A program made the translations under genes and the position numbers. Below, piece after piece: positions 47,276-58,086 of a stretch of 64,000 nucleotides of DNA; within the stretch, counting starts at the first letter, position 1, and every line of letters begins with the position of its first letter. The DNA lies in assembly GCF_914767665.1 (NCBI RefSeq), contig NC_059502.1, positions 8,432,001-8,496,000 of the forward strand, read 5' to 3'. The stretch comes from Harmonia axyridis (Eukaryota; Arthropoda; Insecta; Coleoptera; Coccinellidae). The notes under the pieces are model-generated. The model was not told the origin of the DNA and searched no databases. It saw only the letters and a program-made list of their open reading frames with translations.

Positions 47276-47504
47276 GTAGTAACATAGGTAGATACACCGG
47301 CAAGATTAATCTGCAGACTATCTAGATCAACTGGTTAGGTTTCTTTTATTCCACCTGAATCAGCAAAACAAAATATTTTGATTGTTAAAGATTTAAAGTA
47401 GTAATAGGATCGAATTCATGGAAAATAAACCCACTGGCAGCATTATCTTTTGTCCTGTAAATCAATAACATTCTGTATCTGCTAAAACGTTATATTTCTT
47501 CCAG

Positions 47505-47719
47505 ATCTGAACTCCGACTACCTGGACATGTCTTTTGGAAGGTCTCCAGGCACTCCAGGCATGCACGGGTCGAGTCAAAGGACGAAGAGGATGAGGACGT
47601 CCTTCAAGCACCATCAGTTGAGGACGATGAAGTCCTACTTCGCGATAAATCATAATCCCGACGCGAAGGATCTTAAACAACTATCACAAAAGACTGGTCT
47701 TCCTAAAAGGGTACTTCAG
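47505..47719 (+). CDS. ap: apterous exon: homeodomain residues 1-46
   Basis: Internal exon of the same gene. After the split Asp codon it reads LNSDYLDMSFGRSPGTPG, then homeodomain residues 1-46 (47582-47719). These begin TKRMRTSFKHHQLRTMKSYF, with R5 and F8 in place, and end SQKTGLPKRVLQ. This matches the ap/Lhx2/Lhx9 homeodomain almost residue for residue (family knowledge). The exon ends after Q46 with a GTAAG donor at 47720 (phase 0), a position where LIM-homeodomain genes commonly have an intron. Helix 3 with W48, F49, Q50 and N51 must be encoded by the next exon. I found no such exon in the remaining 16 kb. Entering phase (1) matches the previous exon. Confidence 0.94.
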
Positions 47720-48150
47720 GTAAGATATAGTTTTCTTATGCAATTTTTTGATCGAGTTGTTGTTGAAAATCGTTTCCTGAACCTCCTTATATTTCTCAGT
47801 TGTAGTAATAGATTGGGGAAAGACTAATTTCGTTTTTTCAACTAAGTATATCTCCTTCGTTATTGGCCACATCGGATCATAGGATAGGGTGTTGTAAAGG
47901 TATGAATGTATACTACTTACACTTTTTTTGTAGTATTGCGCTTGATCGTTTTAATTGTCGACTAAGGTTCATCGAGTATAGAAGTTTCAAAGGACGAAAT
48001 TCGTCATATTTTACAGACCCAGACCTTGACCAAGCCAGGATTGAAGACGAGGAAGGTGTTGCTGTGTGTTTTGTGAAATTGGTGGGGAATACTCTACTAT
48101 GAGTTGCTTCCCTATGGTTAAATGCTCAATTTTGGACTCTACTGTTAACT
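47720..48150. other. intron 3' of the homeodomain exon, nothing recognised
   Basis: Starts with the splice donor GTAAGATATAG. A 79-codon frame (47863-48102) has no domain. No sequence encoding VWFQNARAK was found here or further 3'. Confidence 0.55.
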
Positions 48151-48179
48151 TCTAAACGAATGCTGACCATTGGTGAATA

Positions 48180-48800
48180 GGAGATACATCATGTTTCATT
48201 AGGATATCCTCAGGCCACACACATCTTTGATTGAGCTTCAGAAGCTCTGAGAGCTCAGATGGAAAGTTCTTATGCATCCTTCCTGTAGTCTGAAACCAAG
48301 TTTTTTTTTGCATTATTCGAACTGGGGTCGATGTTTTGTTCTCTACCCTACTCATTCATGGACTGGCAACCTCCTTATAGGCCTTTGCCATTACCTTATA
48401 TGAATGGTTCTTAGGCCAGCCAGCTCTGGACACTAGTATACCATGTGTTCACCTGTTTCTGATTTTGATCCGCAGAGCTTGCAAATCTCATCTGCTGGCT
48501 TTCCAGTAGGGTACAAATGATGTTTCTACCGACACTGTCCCGTCAGCAGTCCCACCATCACCCGAAGCTCGGCTCGTGACAGCTTCAAGAGCTTTCTGGC
48601 ATAGGTAGGTGAAATCATCACGAATTTCTTGGCCAGAGTAATTCCAGGAGTGTTTGTCCAATAGGTTATCCTGTTATTCAACTCCCATTGCCGGACTGCT
48701 GCCTTATATTGGTCTTTTCCTCACTGACACCTATCGGTCTATGGTCAATGCGTTGGAAGTACAAACTTAGCTTCAATAAAGGCCTTTGAACATTGTTGTT
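48180..48800 (-). mobile_element. non-LTR retrotransposon, RNase H-side C-terminus
   Basis: On the minus strand (about 48590 down to 48400) one frame reads LSRAELRVMVGLLTGQC, then a stop, then KPADEICKLCGSKSETGEHM and a second stop before CPELAGLRT. The C-x2-C … H … C-P pattern after an LTG motif is the usual C-terminal module of jockey-type LINEs with an RNase H domain. Two stops in the frame show that it is dead. Antisense to ap. Confidence 0.75.
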
Positions 48801-49926
48801 GAACTAGTGTTTTTGCCAATAGGGACTAAAAGGGCTCAGACGTATAAAAGTCGATAACGGTTGAAGGAGGCTGCTATTATTTTTAGATAGGATATGAAAG
48901 AATTCAAAATGAATCATTTCATATTAAAAATTTGATACATGTCTTCCGTAGAAAAAAATTTGTGCTAATAATTCATTTTGGAAATCTTCGAATATCATAC
49001 GAAATGTAGACAATTTCAGAGTTGTTGACTATTAGCTGCCTGGCACCGATTTTGAGAATGCCCAAAATACTAGATTCTCCTAAATAATTCACAACTGATT
49101 AGTGCGAAAGACCTCAGAAAATCGGACAAGGGTGCCTGTTAAATTGAAAACTGTTACTGCTGATTTGGAATCACCCTGTAACTTGAACCCGAGCTATTTT
49201 GGCGCACCGTCGTCAACCGCGACGTCACGCCATCCGCAAGACGTTCCGGACAATTAGCAGCCTACTAGATAAACCGATATGTTTTCAGCAAACTAAGACA
49301 GAGTTCAAATGCGCCGCGATGCATCGGTACGACATCGGGTTACCGGCGTCTCGCAGATTTATCATTCGAAGCGAAACCCACCAGGTGCACTCTTCTGGTC
49401 CGTCTGTCTGTCTGTCGGAACGCGACGCTTCCCGTTTGATTAACGTCGTCGGTACGTCGCGCACGCCTCTGGTTTCGCAGGTTCAAAGAGCGGGAAATAA
49501 CGCGTGCGAGAGGAAAAAAAGAGGTCGAGTGGGCTTTGGATGTGAGAGGCGGTGATAAATTACTTGCCAGGAATTTTCGTAATGACAAATGTCGGGAATA
49601 AGGTTAGGTTGTCTTGTTGGACGCGCCGGTGATTTTTCAGGATATGTCTGAGGTTTGTGAGGAAACGGAGATGTGAGTTAGACAGGGTGTGTCCAAATTA
49701 GTAGGTTCGATTTTATTTGGGGAAAACACATTGAATGAAATGGCAAAAGTTCGTTTTATTTGAGCTTTATTTGGAGTTCATTAATGCAGCATGCGGTATG
49801 AGTGAACTAGCAGAACCCATCACGTAAGGAGAAAGTGTTATCCAGAGCATCCTTTTTTTTTGCTTTCTTTCTCTTTCTATTGAATCTGAAACCGGAAATC
49901 GAGATTCGAACAGCAAACATTATGGC
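48801..49926. other. non-coding stretch with GC-rich island
   Basis: A CpG-rich island at about 49190-49560 has opposed open frames (49199-49555 plus, 49340-49588 minus), neither with a domain. No repeat homology. It is in the presumed ap intron, so it is a candidate regulatory element by inference. Confidence 0.4.
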
Positions 49927-50001
49927 TAGGGATTAACGGCTTGGCTTGATTTTCAAACTACTTGGCTTGAGCTTGACTTGAATTCAAGTCAAGCCCAAGT
50001 C
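49927..50001 (-). mobile_element. hAT end fragment
   Basis: tagggattaacggcttggct and the following caagtcaag-rich sequence match the left end of the hAT blocks. It is cut off at the edge of the rosa-like element. The missing part is not found on the other side of that element, so the fragment was already truncated or the insertion deleted DNA. Confidence 0.65.
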
Positions 50002-50913
50002 AAGGATGTTTTTAAGAGCTATAAAACTTTAAATTGCAATAAGACAACGATGAATTATTCGATTGACATAAATTTTATTTATCCGCAAGATAAGTTTGTG
50101 GCATTACATTTCAAATATGATTTCTGGCATATGACCGCCACCTGGCTCGGATGTAGTCCAATCTGGACGGCCAATTTTCGATGACTTTTTCCAACATTTG
50201 TGGCCGTATATCGGCAATAACACGGCGAATGTTGTCTTTCAAATGGTCAAGGGTTGGTGGCTTATCCGCATAGACCAATGACTTTACATAGCCCCACAGA
50301 AGGTAGTCTAGCGGTGTTAAATCACAAGATCTAGGAGGCCAATTCACAGGTCCAAAACGTGAAATAAGGCGGTCACCAAACGTGTCTTTCAATAAATCGA
50401 TTGTGGCACGAGCTGTGTGACATGTTGCGCCGTCTTGTTGGAACCACAGCTTCTGGACTTCATGGTTGTTCAATTCAGGAATGAAAAAGTTAGTAATCAT
50501 TGCTCTATACCAATCATCATTGACTGTAACGTTCTGGCCATCATCGTTTTTGAAGAAGTACAGATCAATGATTCCACCAGCCTATAAAGCGCACCAAACA
50601 GTCAGTTTTTCTGGATGTAACGGTGTTTCGACATACACTTGAGAATAAGCTCCAATCCAAATGCGGCAGTTTTGTTTGTTGACGTAGCCATTCAACCAGA
50701 AGTGCGCTTCATCGCTAAACAAAATAAAATGGACGTAGTGCGCGATACGTATTCCGCACAGAACCATTATATTCGAAATAAAATTGCAAGCGTCTATTCA
50801 TGATGAATTACCAAACCAAACTGAGAATAAATCACTTGACAGCTGTCAAATCGGTCGCCATCTTGAACAGTAATGACAACTCAAAGTTATATATCTCGAA
50901 AAAAAGCACCCGT
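50002..50913 (-). mobile_element. rosa-like DD41D mariner with internal deletion (copy 2)
   Basis: Inverted ends as in copy 1, with TA next to the right end (50914-50915). The catalytic part is open at 50111-50500: WFQQDGATCHTA and CDLTPLDYLLWGYVKS, then the C-terminus. The frame 50582-50767 holds LFSDEAHFWLNGYVNKQNCR with the first Asp. A stop near 50582 separates the two frames. The DNA-binding part is missing with the same breakpoint as copy 1 (cgcgcacta-gtccatt joined to ttttgtttagcgatgaagcg). A further 16-20 bp is lost near the start. Confidence 0.9.
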
Positions 50914-50924
50914 TATATGTATCA

Positions 50925-51025
50925 CTTTTGAAGGTGACTATATTGTCGAATAAATTTAAATTTTTAAGAAAAAAAATGCGTTTTTTTCTGGTTAGGCTTA
51001 TGTCTTATAGAGTGAATCGTTATAC
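50925..51025 (+). mobile_element. mariner 3' end fragment
   Basis: gaaggtgactatattgtcga, then tttctggttaggcttatgtc, matches the last about 95 bp of the mariner remnant at 10.5-10.6 kb. It adjoins the rosa-like element. A 149-codon frame (50928-51377) starts in it and has no domain, so I treat that frame as accidental. Confidence 0.65.
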
Positions 51026-52070
51026 TCAAATCAAATTGTCGTTCGGCCGTAAAACCGTTCAGTCAATAACTTACGAAATCCAATCCACTCAAAATAGCCA
51101 AATCAAATGCATTAAAACGGAGACAACAATAAACAATCAAATACAATACGTATACATTTACGACCATATCGATTTTACGGGTGCCTATAATCAGCAACAA
51201 GCCCTTGAACCAAACATCAAACGTAAACATTCGCAGACTCAATTTTTAAACGCAAACAGCCCAGCAACATCAGACGCCACGCGCCGTTCCGCCACAAGTT
51301 CAATAAGCGCCTCTTGTAATAAAATCAAGGCGGCGCGACCTTACCCATTCAAATTCCTCACCGTAAAACAGAAATAAATGTAACCGAATAAGTTAATTTT
51401 CCACACTTACCCGCAATAGTGTGCCGACGAACAATGGCCAGACTAAACAAACTAACCTCAAACGGCCGCCTTGACGACCGCATAAAAATTCATTGGGGCA
51501 TTTATATGCAAGAATAATGCGAATTACCCGTCTCAATGGTCAATTACGCGGAAGCGTAGAAAATTCATTCATAACTTCTCGGGTGTCGGGAATTTTCGGC
51601 CTACGGCGATCGGGTCTGGAGTGATTGATGGCCGGGGGAGCGGATGTTGCGGGAACCGTGAAGACGGGTATTTTTGGTTTCGGAGATGGAGACGACGGTG
51701 TCAAATGGTCGTATGGTGTTATTGATGGAATTTTGTTGGTGATTAATTGAGGTTTGGGAGGAGTGGATGGTCGGAAGTTGTGATTGATTGGGGCTGCGAG
51801 ACAGTAGAATCTGGGATATACCGTATGTCGTAGCTATTGAAGAGCTGAGTGGAGACTTTTAGTGGAAAAGTCAGGTCAATTATATTATTTATTCATTTAA
51901 CTAATCTATTCAATTTTTTATTATATTTGAGAGGTATCACTTCAATAATAATAAAAACTTCATTATTTTCAAATGTGTAGTGTACAATGAATTGTAGAAA
52001 ACGTTTTCCTCAAAAAAGATGAATAATACATAAATTCTGAAAATGAACAAAAATTCTGATACACCTTCAT
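51026..52070. other. non-coding stretch with GC-rich patches
   Basis: GC-richer patches at about 51240-51350 and 51410-51790. No repeat homology, and no recognised domain in the frames that cross it. Confidence 0.4.
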
Positions 52071-52074
52071 CTTC

Positions 52075-52330
52075 AAGAAGTCCTATCCTGAATCTAAATG
52101 AAGGAAATTTAGATTAGGAACTGATGAAATTGCTGTAGCATCATCAGCATAACGAAATAGATCGAAATCGATATTTTTTGTGATATTGTTATTATAGAGA
52201 ATAAAAAGTACTGGTTCTGAAATAGAACCCTGGGGCACCCCTTTTTCAACTGTAAAGAAATTCAAGAGAGATGATAAAAATTGGTCACAGTTGAACGACA
52301 CAAGTTGGGAATAATCAAAAATTTCAAAGT
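52075..52330 (-). mobile_element. LINE reverse-transcriptase fragment with YADD
   Basis: The minus-strand frame 52083-52301 reads VEKGVPQGSISEPVLFILYN, then FDLFRYADDATAISSVPNL. These are reverse-transcriptase blocks 4 and 5 with the catalytic YADD intact. The fragment is only about 250 bp, with no flanking RT blocks. A second copy lies at 53.3 kb. Confidence 0.85.
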
Positions 52331-52536
52331 AAAATATTACGGCATAAATTCTGTATTTTCACAATAATAGACCTTTCGAGATTTATACATCTTTTGTTGA
52401 TGAAGTTTATCTGTATGAAAAGTCGTATTAAAATTATAGGTCTGACCTTTCAAATGCAGAAAAACTTTTGTAGACTATCCCACCGGCAGCGAACATAATT
52501 TCTGTCAAACTGACGTCAAACGATATTGGTTGGGGA
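52331..52536. other. short non-coding stretch
   Basis: Nothing recognised. Confidence 0.4.
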
Positions 52537-52795
52537 CTCAGAGTGATAAACATAGATAGAGCATACGTCATTTTCAGTGAGCAAATTTTGTCCCCAACAT
52601 GAACTATCAAATTTGACATAAAGTGCGCGGAAATGAAAACATATCAGTGATACGATATTTCACTCAATATAATATACATTCCTAATGATAAAAATTGTGG
52701 ATTTGAAAATATATCACAATCCGACAACGTAATCTAACCATGTTGGGGACATGCAAAAATTGCGTATACTCCCTCTATCTATGTTAATACTCAAT
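52537..52795 (+). mobile_element. 580-bp inverted-repeat element, copy f, internally deleted
   Basis: Both ends are present (ctcagagtgataaacataga on the left, tctatctatgttaatactca on the right). About 320 bp of the middle is missing; the deletion joins gatatttcactcaa to tataatatacattc. It shows that only the ends are needed for recognition as a family member. Whether it moved after the deletion is unknown. Confidence 0.8.
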
Positions 52796-53310
52796 GATCT
52801 GAAACTAAAATCCAAGCAGAACATTTTGAAGCGATCTTTTCCCTGTCCATCATTACGAAAAATACAAAGCCTTTCCCTACTTACCTTATATGTATATAAT
52901 TATTATAAATGTACAAAACATAAATGGACATGGCCCGAAAGAAGAAGAGTAACCAATCGGAAACGTCAATCTGGCAACGCCGACCTCAAATCGTTTTTTT
53001 CCATAACAACGCTTCTCTGGAACCTTTCGAATTCGGAATCGCATCAGTATGCAGTTGGCGTTGCATCGGAAAAAAGCGAAGCTAATTTCGATCGGTCGTG
53101 ATTTTCCCGATGATGCCAAACAGGACGGGCCAAGGCGGCAGCGTGAAAGATGGCTTTTTGCGCCCGCGCGGCCATCTTTGAAGGTGGAAGAGCAGCTACC
53201 AACAAATGATAATGGGCGGTTTGGAATTTTTTCGCAAATCGGTCAGCTCGGGCGAGCTCGACGGGCCGTATTCGACAATTTTGGATGAGATCGAGATGAT
53301 CGGAGAATAA
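52796..53310. other. non-coding stretch with GC-rich patch
   Basis: A GC-rich patch at about 53050-53285 has no domain-bearing frame and no repeat homology. Confidence 0.4.
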
Positions 53311-53314
53311 GAAT

Positions 53315-53520
53315 GAAGAAAATTTAAATTAGGAACTGATGGAATTGCTGTAGCATCACCAGCAAGAAGAAATAAATCGAAATCAATTTTTTTTGTGATA
53401 TTTTTCATATAAAGAATAAAAAGTACTGGTCCTGAAATAGAACCTTGGGACACCTCTTTTTCAGCTTTGAAGGAATTCGAGTTTATAGATAACTCTCAAT
53501 CCAGTTGAGAGCTTTTCCGC
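53315..53520 (-). mobile_element. LINE reverse-transcriptase fragment, second copy
   Basis: Homologous to 52.1 kb. The minus-strand frame reads SQGSISGPVLFILYMKNITK, then FDLFLLAGDATAI, so YADD has become LAGD. The GSISGPVLF block is closer to the family consensus than in the first copy. Dead. Confidence 0.8.
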
Positions 53521-53554
53521 ATATACCAGATATGAATTTGAAATATTCATGGAA

Positions 53555-53865
53555 ATTCAAAAAAAAAATCGAACGGAAGAATCATTCTTCATCATGACAA
53601 AGAGAGCTCTCAAATATTAGCTCAAAGAAGTAGAATTCTGAGTGGACAAAACTTCGAATTGATGGTTAATCCGCCGTATACTCAGTCCTGACTTAACACC
53701 CAATGACTTCTTGTTCATTCACTCAAAGAAAAAATTGAGTGGCGAGCATTTTTCAACACCAGAAGAAGCAGATGCCTTCAAAATGCATGTGTTGGAGCTA
53801 CTTGATTCGGGGTGAACAAATTGTTTTAAACGTTGAAAAAGTGTATTAATCTTCAATTCAAATGG
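53555..53865 (+). mobile_element. mariner remnant of a third DD34D subfamily
   Basis: + strand fragments in shifting frames read IHHDK-like sequence, then LSPDLTPNDFLFIHSKKKL with the third Asp. SGEHFSTPEEADAFKMHVLE and a decayed C-terminus follow. The STPEEA-DAFKMHVLEL motif distinguishes it from the irritans copies. About 300 bp of the 3' half remain. Confidence 0.75.
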
Positions 53866-55439
53866 TTTCTATAGTTAATCAATCCTGAAATATGATAGGA
53901 AACCATTGTATTGATGACAAGCATCATATTGTACCAGCAGTATCTCATATTCAGAAAAGCTGTCTTCAGTTTGACGCATCACTTGCAACTTCCACGCACA
54001 ACACACAAAAAACAAACACGAAAACCACTGAAATTGAACTCCAAAGACTGGGATTCTTCCAACGCCATTTACGGGTCTAATTTACACATATGGGCGTTCA
54101 TTATAAAGGTACGACCACACTTGTCGGCATTGTCCTCGGCCTGGCCGCCTCTCCTCTCTCGACCACCTCAAAAGTCACGCTTCGTCCCTGCACAAACGGC
54201 AGTGTCCACTTCTCGGAGAACTCCCATTATCACCACATCGAGTTTATTGTTATTAATAGTGGCGACCTTATTGGGACCTACTCGACGACCGCTGCAGACG
54301 TTTTAGTCACCTGATTAGTGCCTTCGGTACCCTACGCGCAGCTTCTTTTTCCCTGAATGATAAACCAGAGCCAGTTTCGTTTTACGGCAGGTCATTTCTG
54401 ACGTTTAATGCCGATTCCTCTATGTTTAATGCGAATACTCTATGTTCGGTACTTTTACACTTGTACGTCTTGTTTCTATGGCGACGCTTTGATGTCGTCG
54501 GATATCGATTCCGAATACTTCGGAACCGCTCGTTTTTTGTCGCCGTTTTATTTTCTATGGCCGCGTCGCTTTGTTGTCGGGGCTGCGTTCCGCAAAAGGG
54601 ACGTTTCTTTGCGGTTGGTCTGTTATGGTAGAAACGCGATTTCCGACATTGGTTACTGGTCGTTGTTGTCTATGTGCGAATGGGGCGATTTATAAGCGAG
54701 ACGTCGAGTCGAATCTTGGAAATTTGGTCTTTCCGAGAAACTGTACGCGGCCATATTCGGTAGGTTTTCGCTGAATCACGACCATAGGCGTGAGGAAACT
54801 GCGGTTGTCACTTTGGAGGCTGAAAAAACGAATGGTACTCACTTTATTGGCTATTCTTGGAATGGAACGTGTTTTTCTGCTGTGATTCCCGACGAAAATG
54901 GAGGTTAAATTCAGTACGACACGTAGGTCTTGGTATGGAGATGTCGAGTAGGTATTGGCGTGCAAATTTCCAAAAGTGGTTGAGATGAGATTTTGACCAT
55001 CTTCTTCCACAAAAATCATGTTAGCCTAGTATATTGCTGGTATATTTCAAGAGGTGGAGAAAGCATTAGAGAAATTAGAGAGTGTAACCTGACAATTGAC
55101 CTCTCCTTATAAGTAACAATTGTCTTGCAGAGATTGTACTTCTAATCTTCTCAAGGATGGTTTTAATACCTTGGCAATAAAAATCCTTCTCAAGGTTTTA
55201 GAATGTGTTGACTGATGTTGCAAAAAGCCGACTCTTATAAAAAATATATGTTGGGAGAAAATCCAATGAGTTTGTATCTATGTGAATTGCCTAGATACCT
55301 ATCAAGTTACTGATTAATGTTTTCTGGATAGGTCTTTATTAAATAAATATTTCAACAGTGCAATCCAAATACTGTTGAGAAACATTAATTTTTGAAGATT
55401 AACGATCAAAAAAATGTATGTATCAATTTTCATTAATTG
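53866..55439. other. non-coding stretch with large GC-rich island
   Basis: A GC-rich island at about 54040-54700 carries several overlapping frames in all + phases (53911-54306, 54090-54314, 54408-54695). None has a recognisable domain or splice context. The remainder is AT-rich. Candidate regulatory DNA, by inference. Confidence 0.4.
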
Positions 55440-56285
55440 AATTATTTGCAATAGTTTTCCTCCTAAAACCGTTATAAGTATCTCCTGAATTTTCCGTGTC
55501 ATACCCCTCACATATAATCGTTTTTCGAACATCAAGTTCTGATCTGAAACATAGTGAGGTTTCAGATGCGTAGCTTACGTCCAGGAGAAGTTGCAGTATC
55601 GGGAATATTATCAAGTTTTTTTCGAAAATTTCAGATTTTTTCTTATAATTTCTGAAATAATGTACTTATCGTCCAACTGCAAGCATTTCCGTGTTCTACA
55701 TAGTCGGATCAATCAATAAAAAGATACAATGCTCCCATGAAGGAACTTTTATTTTTTTTCAATTTTCTAAGGGTTACGTATGGAAAATTTTACAGAAATT
55801 TTTCAGGTGAGATCGAAATTCGGCTAATCAGAGATCGTCAATTCTGGCATCGCTTATCAATTCTTCGTAGAGCTCACGGTTTTGAGGAAATTTGAACATT
55901 TGGGAAAAAATTGAATTTCCCTCCAAAAATCATTATATCTTCTAAATTATTCGTCACAGACCCCTCAAATACGAACGTTTTTCAAACATTTAGTTCAGAT
56001 CTGAAACATAGTGAGGTTTCAAAGGCGTGACTAACGTCCAGGAGAAAGAAGTTGCAGTTTCGGGAATATAATCAAGTTTGTTTTCGAAATTTCAGATTTT
56101 AACCCATAATTTTTGAAATAATGTACTAATCGCCCAACTGCAAGTATTTTCGTGATCTTAATAGTCGAATCAATCAATTAAATGCTACAATATTCCCATG
56201 AAGGAACTTTCATTTCTTTTCAATTTTCTAAAGGTTAGGTATGGAAATTTTTCCGAAAAATATTCGACAATAATTATTTGATATA
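55440..56285 (+). repeat. dispersed tandem repeat, about 457-bp unit (1.85 units)
   Basis: The motif ctgaaacatagtgaggtttc occurs at 55544 and 56001, a period of 457 bp. The unit is the same as at 7.8 kb. The two units differ by scattered substitutions and short indels. No coding potential. Confidence 0.8.
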
Positions 56286-57505
56286 ATTGGTGTTGAAGTG
56301 AATAGCTAATTATTTAACAACTACTTCATTTTCGATATCTGTAGTTGATAAAGTCGAAGGTGCTATTAATAGTAGTATTCAGTTTTTGATTTTCTTTTTC
56401 TGCATTGTATTCTGATGCTGGAGTTGTTTTCACTGTTCTTCATTGATTGAAAAAGTTTACAAGAAACTTTCTGCATGCCGATTCTTCGATGTAGTCTTCA
56501 GCCACAGTAGAGGATTGTCTTAATCCTTGTCCAGTATAATTTTCTGGATTTTCTAGGTTCAGATATTCAGCAATTGTACTACTGATTGTACACCATATAA
56601 TAATCATATATTGATGTATGTAGGTGTGTAGGATATATTTTCGATAGAAATTGCAAAGATCAAAGAGACATCCTTCCTAATGGCACTTAAATTCATTTTT
56701 ATGATAACTAATGTTAAGAATCAAGAGAGATTCAAAAAATTATATCTCCTCTTGCAAAGAAAGTAACTTAAATATTTTCTACTCGAAATGAAACCAAGAA
56801 CATCCCCCCTTCATTTCCACCATTTTAATAAAAAACACCCTATACAAACATCAAATTTATATGTAAATGACAGATTTCCGAGCGAAATTCTCAGCTTACC
56901 ACCCTCCACTGCGTTCGTCATTCAAGCTAACAATACGAGCCTCGGCCGTCGCTTCTACTTCAAAGCCGTAACGTGATACGATTCCACCCCCCTCGCCACC
57001 CCCGTACAATGCAGAAAAAATCCCCATTCTTCCGTCTCCAACGATACAAACCTTCCGACAACCCCATTTTTCCTTCTCCCGATTTTCCGAGGGGGTGGCG
57101 TCTGACAACCCCCTCGCTCTGCCCCTCGGGGGCGCCGAAGACGCGTAATTGGAGGGCGCAGGCGGCGATATATTTTATTTCGAGTTGCGGGTGGTTGCAC
57201 CCCGAAAAGGCGGCAACCCTCCGACTGATATTGATTTCGGGGGTGAAGTAGTCGCCCTAGAATTCGCGATTTTTCCGATGGGGATGTTTGGGTGGCGTTC
57301 GGTCTTTTTACACCCCCAACCCCCCTACGTCCCTGACTTCTTTACGGTCCTGAGGATCGGGGGTTTTGAGCAGAGGGGGATTCTGATTTTTGCTTAAGGG
57401 TGGGTTTATCTGAGACGCTGCAGTTCTTCTTTTTCGAGGAAAAGGATGGCAATCTTAGGAGTAAGGGGTGTTTTGAGTCATATTTATTTGTTTTTGTGAT
57501 CTAAT
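56286..57505. other. non-coding stretch with GC-rich island
   Basis: GC-rich island at about 56880-57400, including C- and G-runs. Opposed frames without domains occur on both strands. The bases GATCTAAT (57498-57505) are the left flank of copy g of the 580-bp element. Confidence 0.4.
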
Positions 57506-58086
57506 CTCAGAGTAAGAAACATAGATAGAGGGAGCATATGTTATTTTTAGTAAGCAAATTTTGTCCCCAACATAGACTATCAAATTTGACATGAAGCGCG
57601 CGGAAATGAAAACATATCACTCATACGATATTTCCCCCAATTCGCGAGTTTCTCCGCAAAGAACGCACTTCTTATGTCCTATAGTGAATCAACGTTTCAT
57701 ATTAACTCAAAATATATTGAAATAAATACCTAAATATATCAGAAATTCGGAAACAAACTTCAAGCGAGCCAAACGACGTGAAACAACCTATGACACTAGG
57801 AGAGCAAAAGTTGCCAAACCTTGGATTTCAGCAGGTAGATACAGAAAATAATAAAAATTCTGCTCATTATAAATTCGATTAGAAAAAATATCGGATTCCA
57901 AATATTCAAATTTGCATATTTAATCGGGAATCACTCAAATAAATATATTTCATTCAATAGAATATACATTTACAACGATATAGTAAAATTGTAGATTTAA
58001 AAATATATCACAATCCGACAACGTAATCTAACCATGTTGGGGACATGTAAAATTGCTTCTACTTCCTCTATGTTTATTACTTTATG
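57506..58086 (+). mobile_element. 580-bp inverted-repeat element, copy g, complete
   Basis: Both terminal inverted repeats are present. The flanks gatctaat (57498-57505) and attctaat (58087-58094) match at 6 of 8 positions, fitting an aged 8-bp target duplication. Both arms carry the short coding-like pieces described for copy b. Same orientation as copy b. Confidence 0.85.

Larger units (their letters stand above)
37070..47504 (+). other. ap: apterous intron, about 10.4 kb
   Basis: The intron runs from GTAAG (37070) to a tatatttcttccag acceptor (47504). The split codon is restored as G|AT, giving ASL-D-LNSDYLDMSFGR. The intron holds a hAT block, LINE and mariner remnants, a family B mariner, one 580-bp element and two SINE copies. 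GC-rich islands at about 40780-41220 and 43960-44440 lack repeat homology. Confidence 0.85.

Noticed and set aside
49199..49555. 118-codon open frame as a gene
   Set aside because: Arg- and Ser-rich composition typical of GC-rich non-coding DNA, with an opposed frame of similar length.
50928..51377. 149-codon open frame as a gene
   Set aside because: It begins inside a mariner 3' end and has low-complexity AT-driven composition without a domain.
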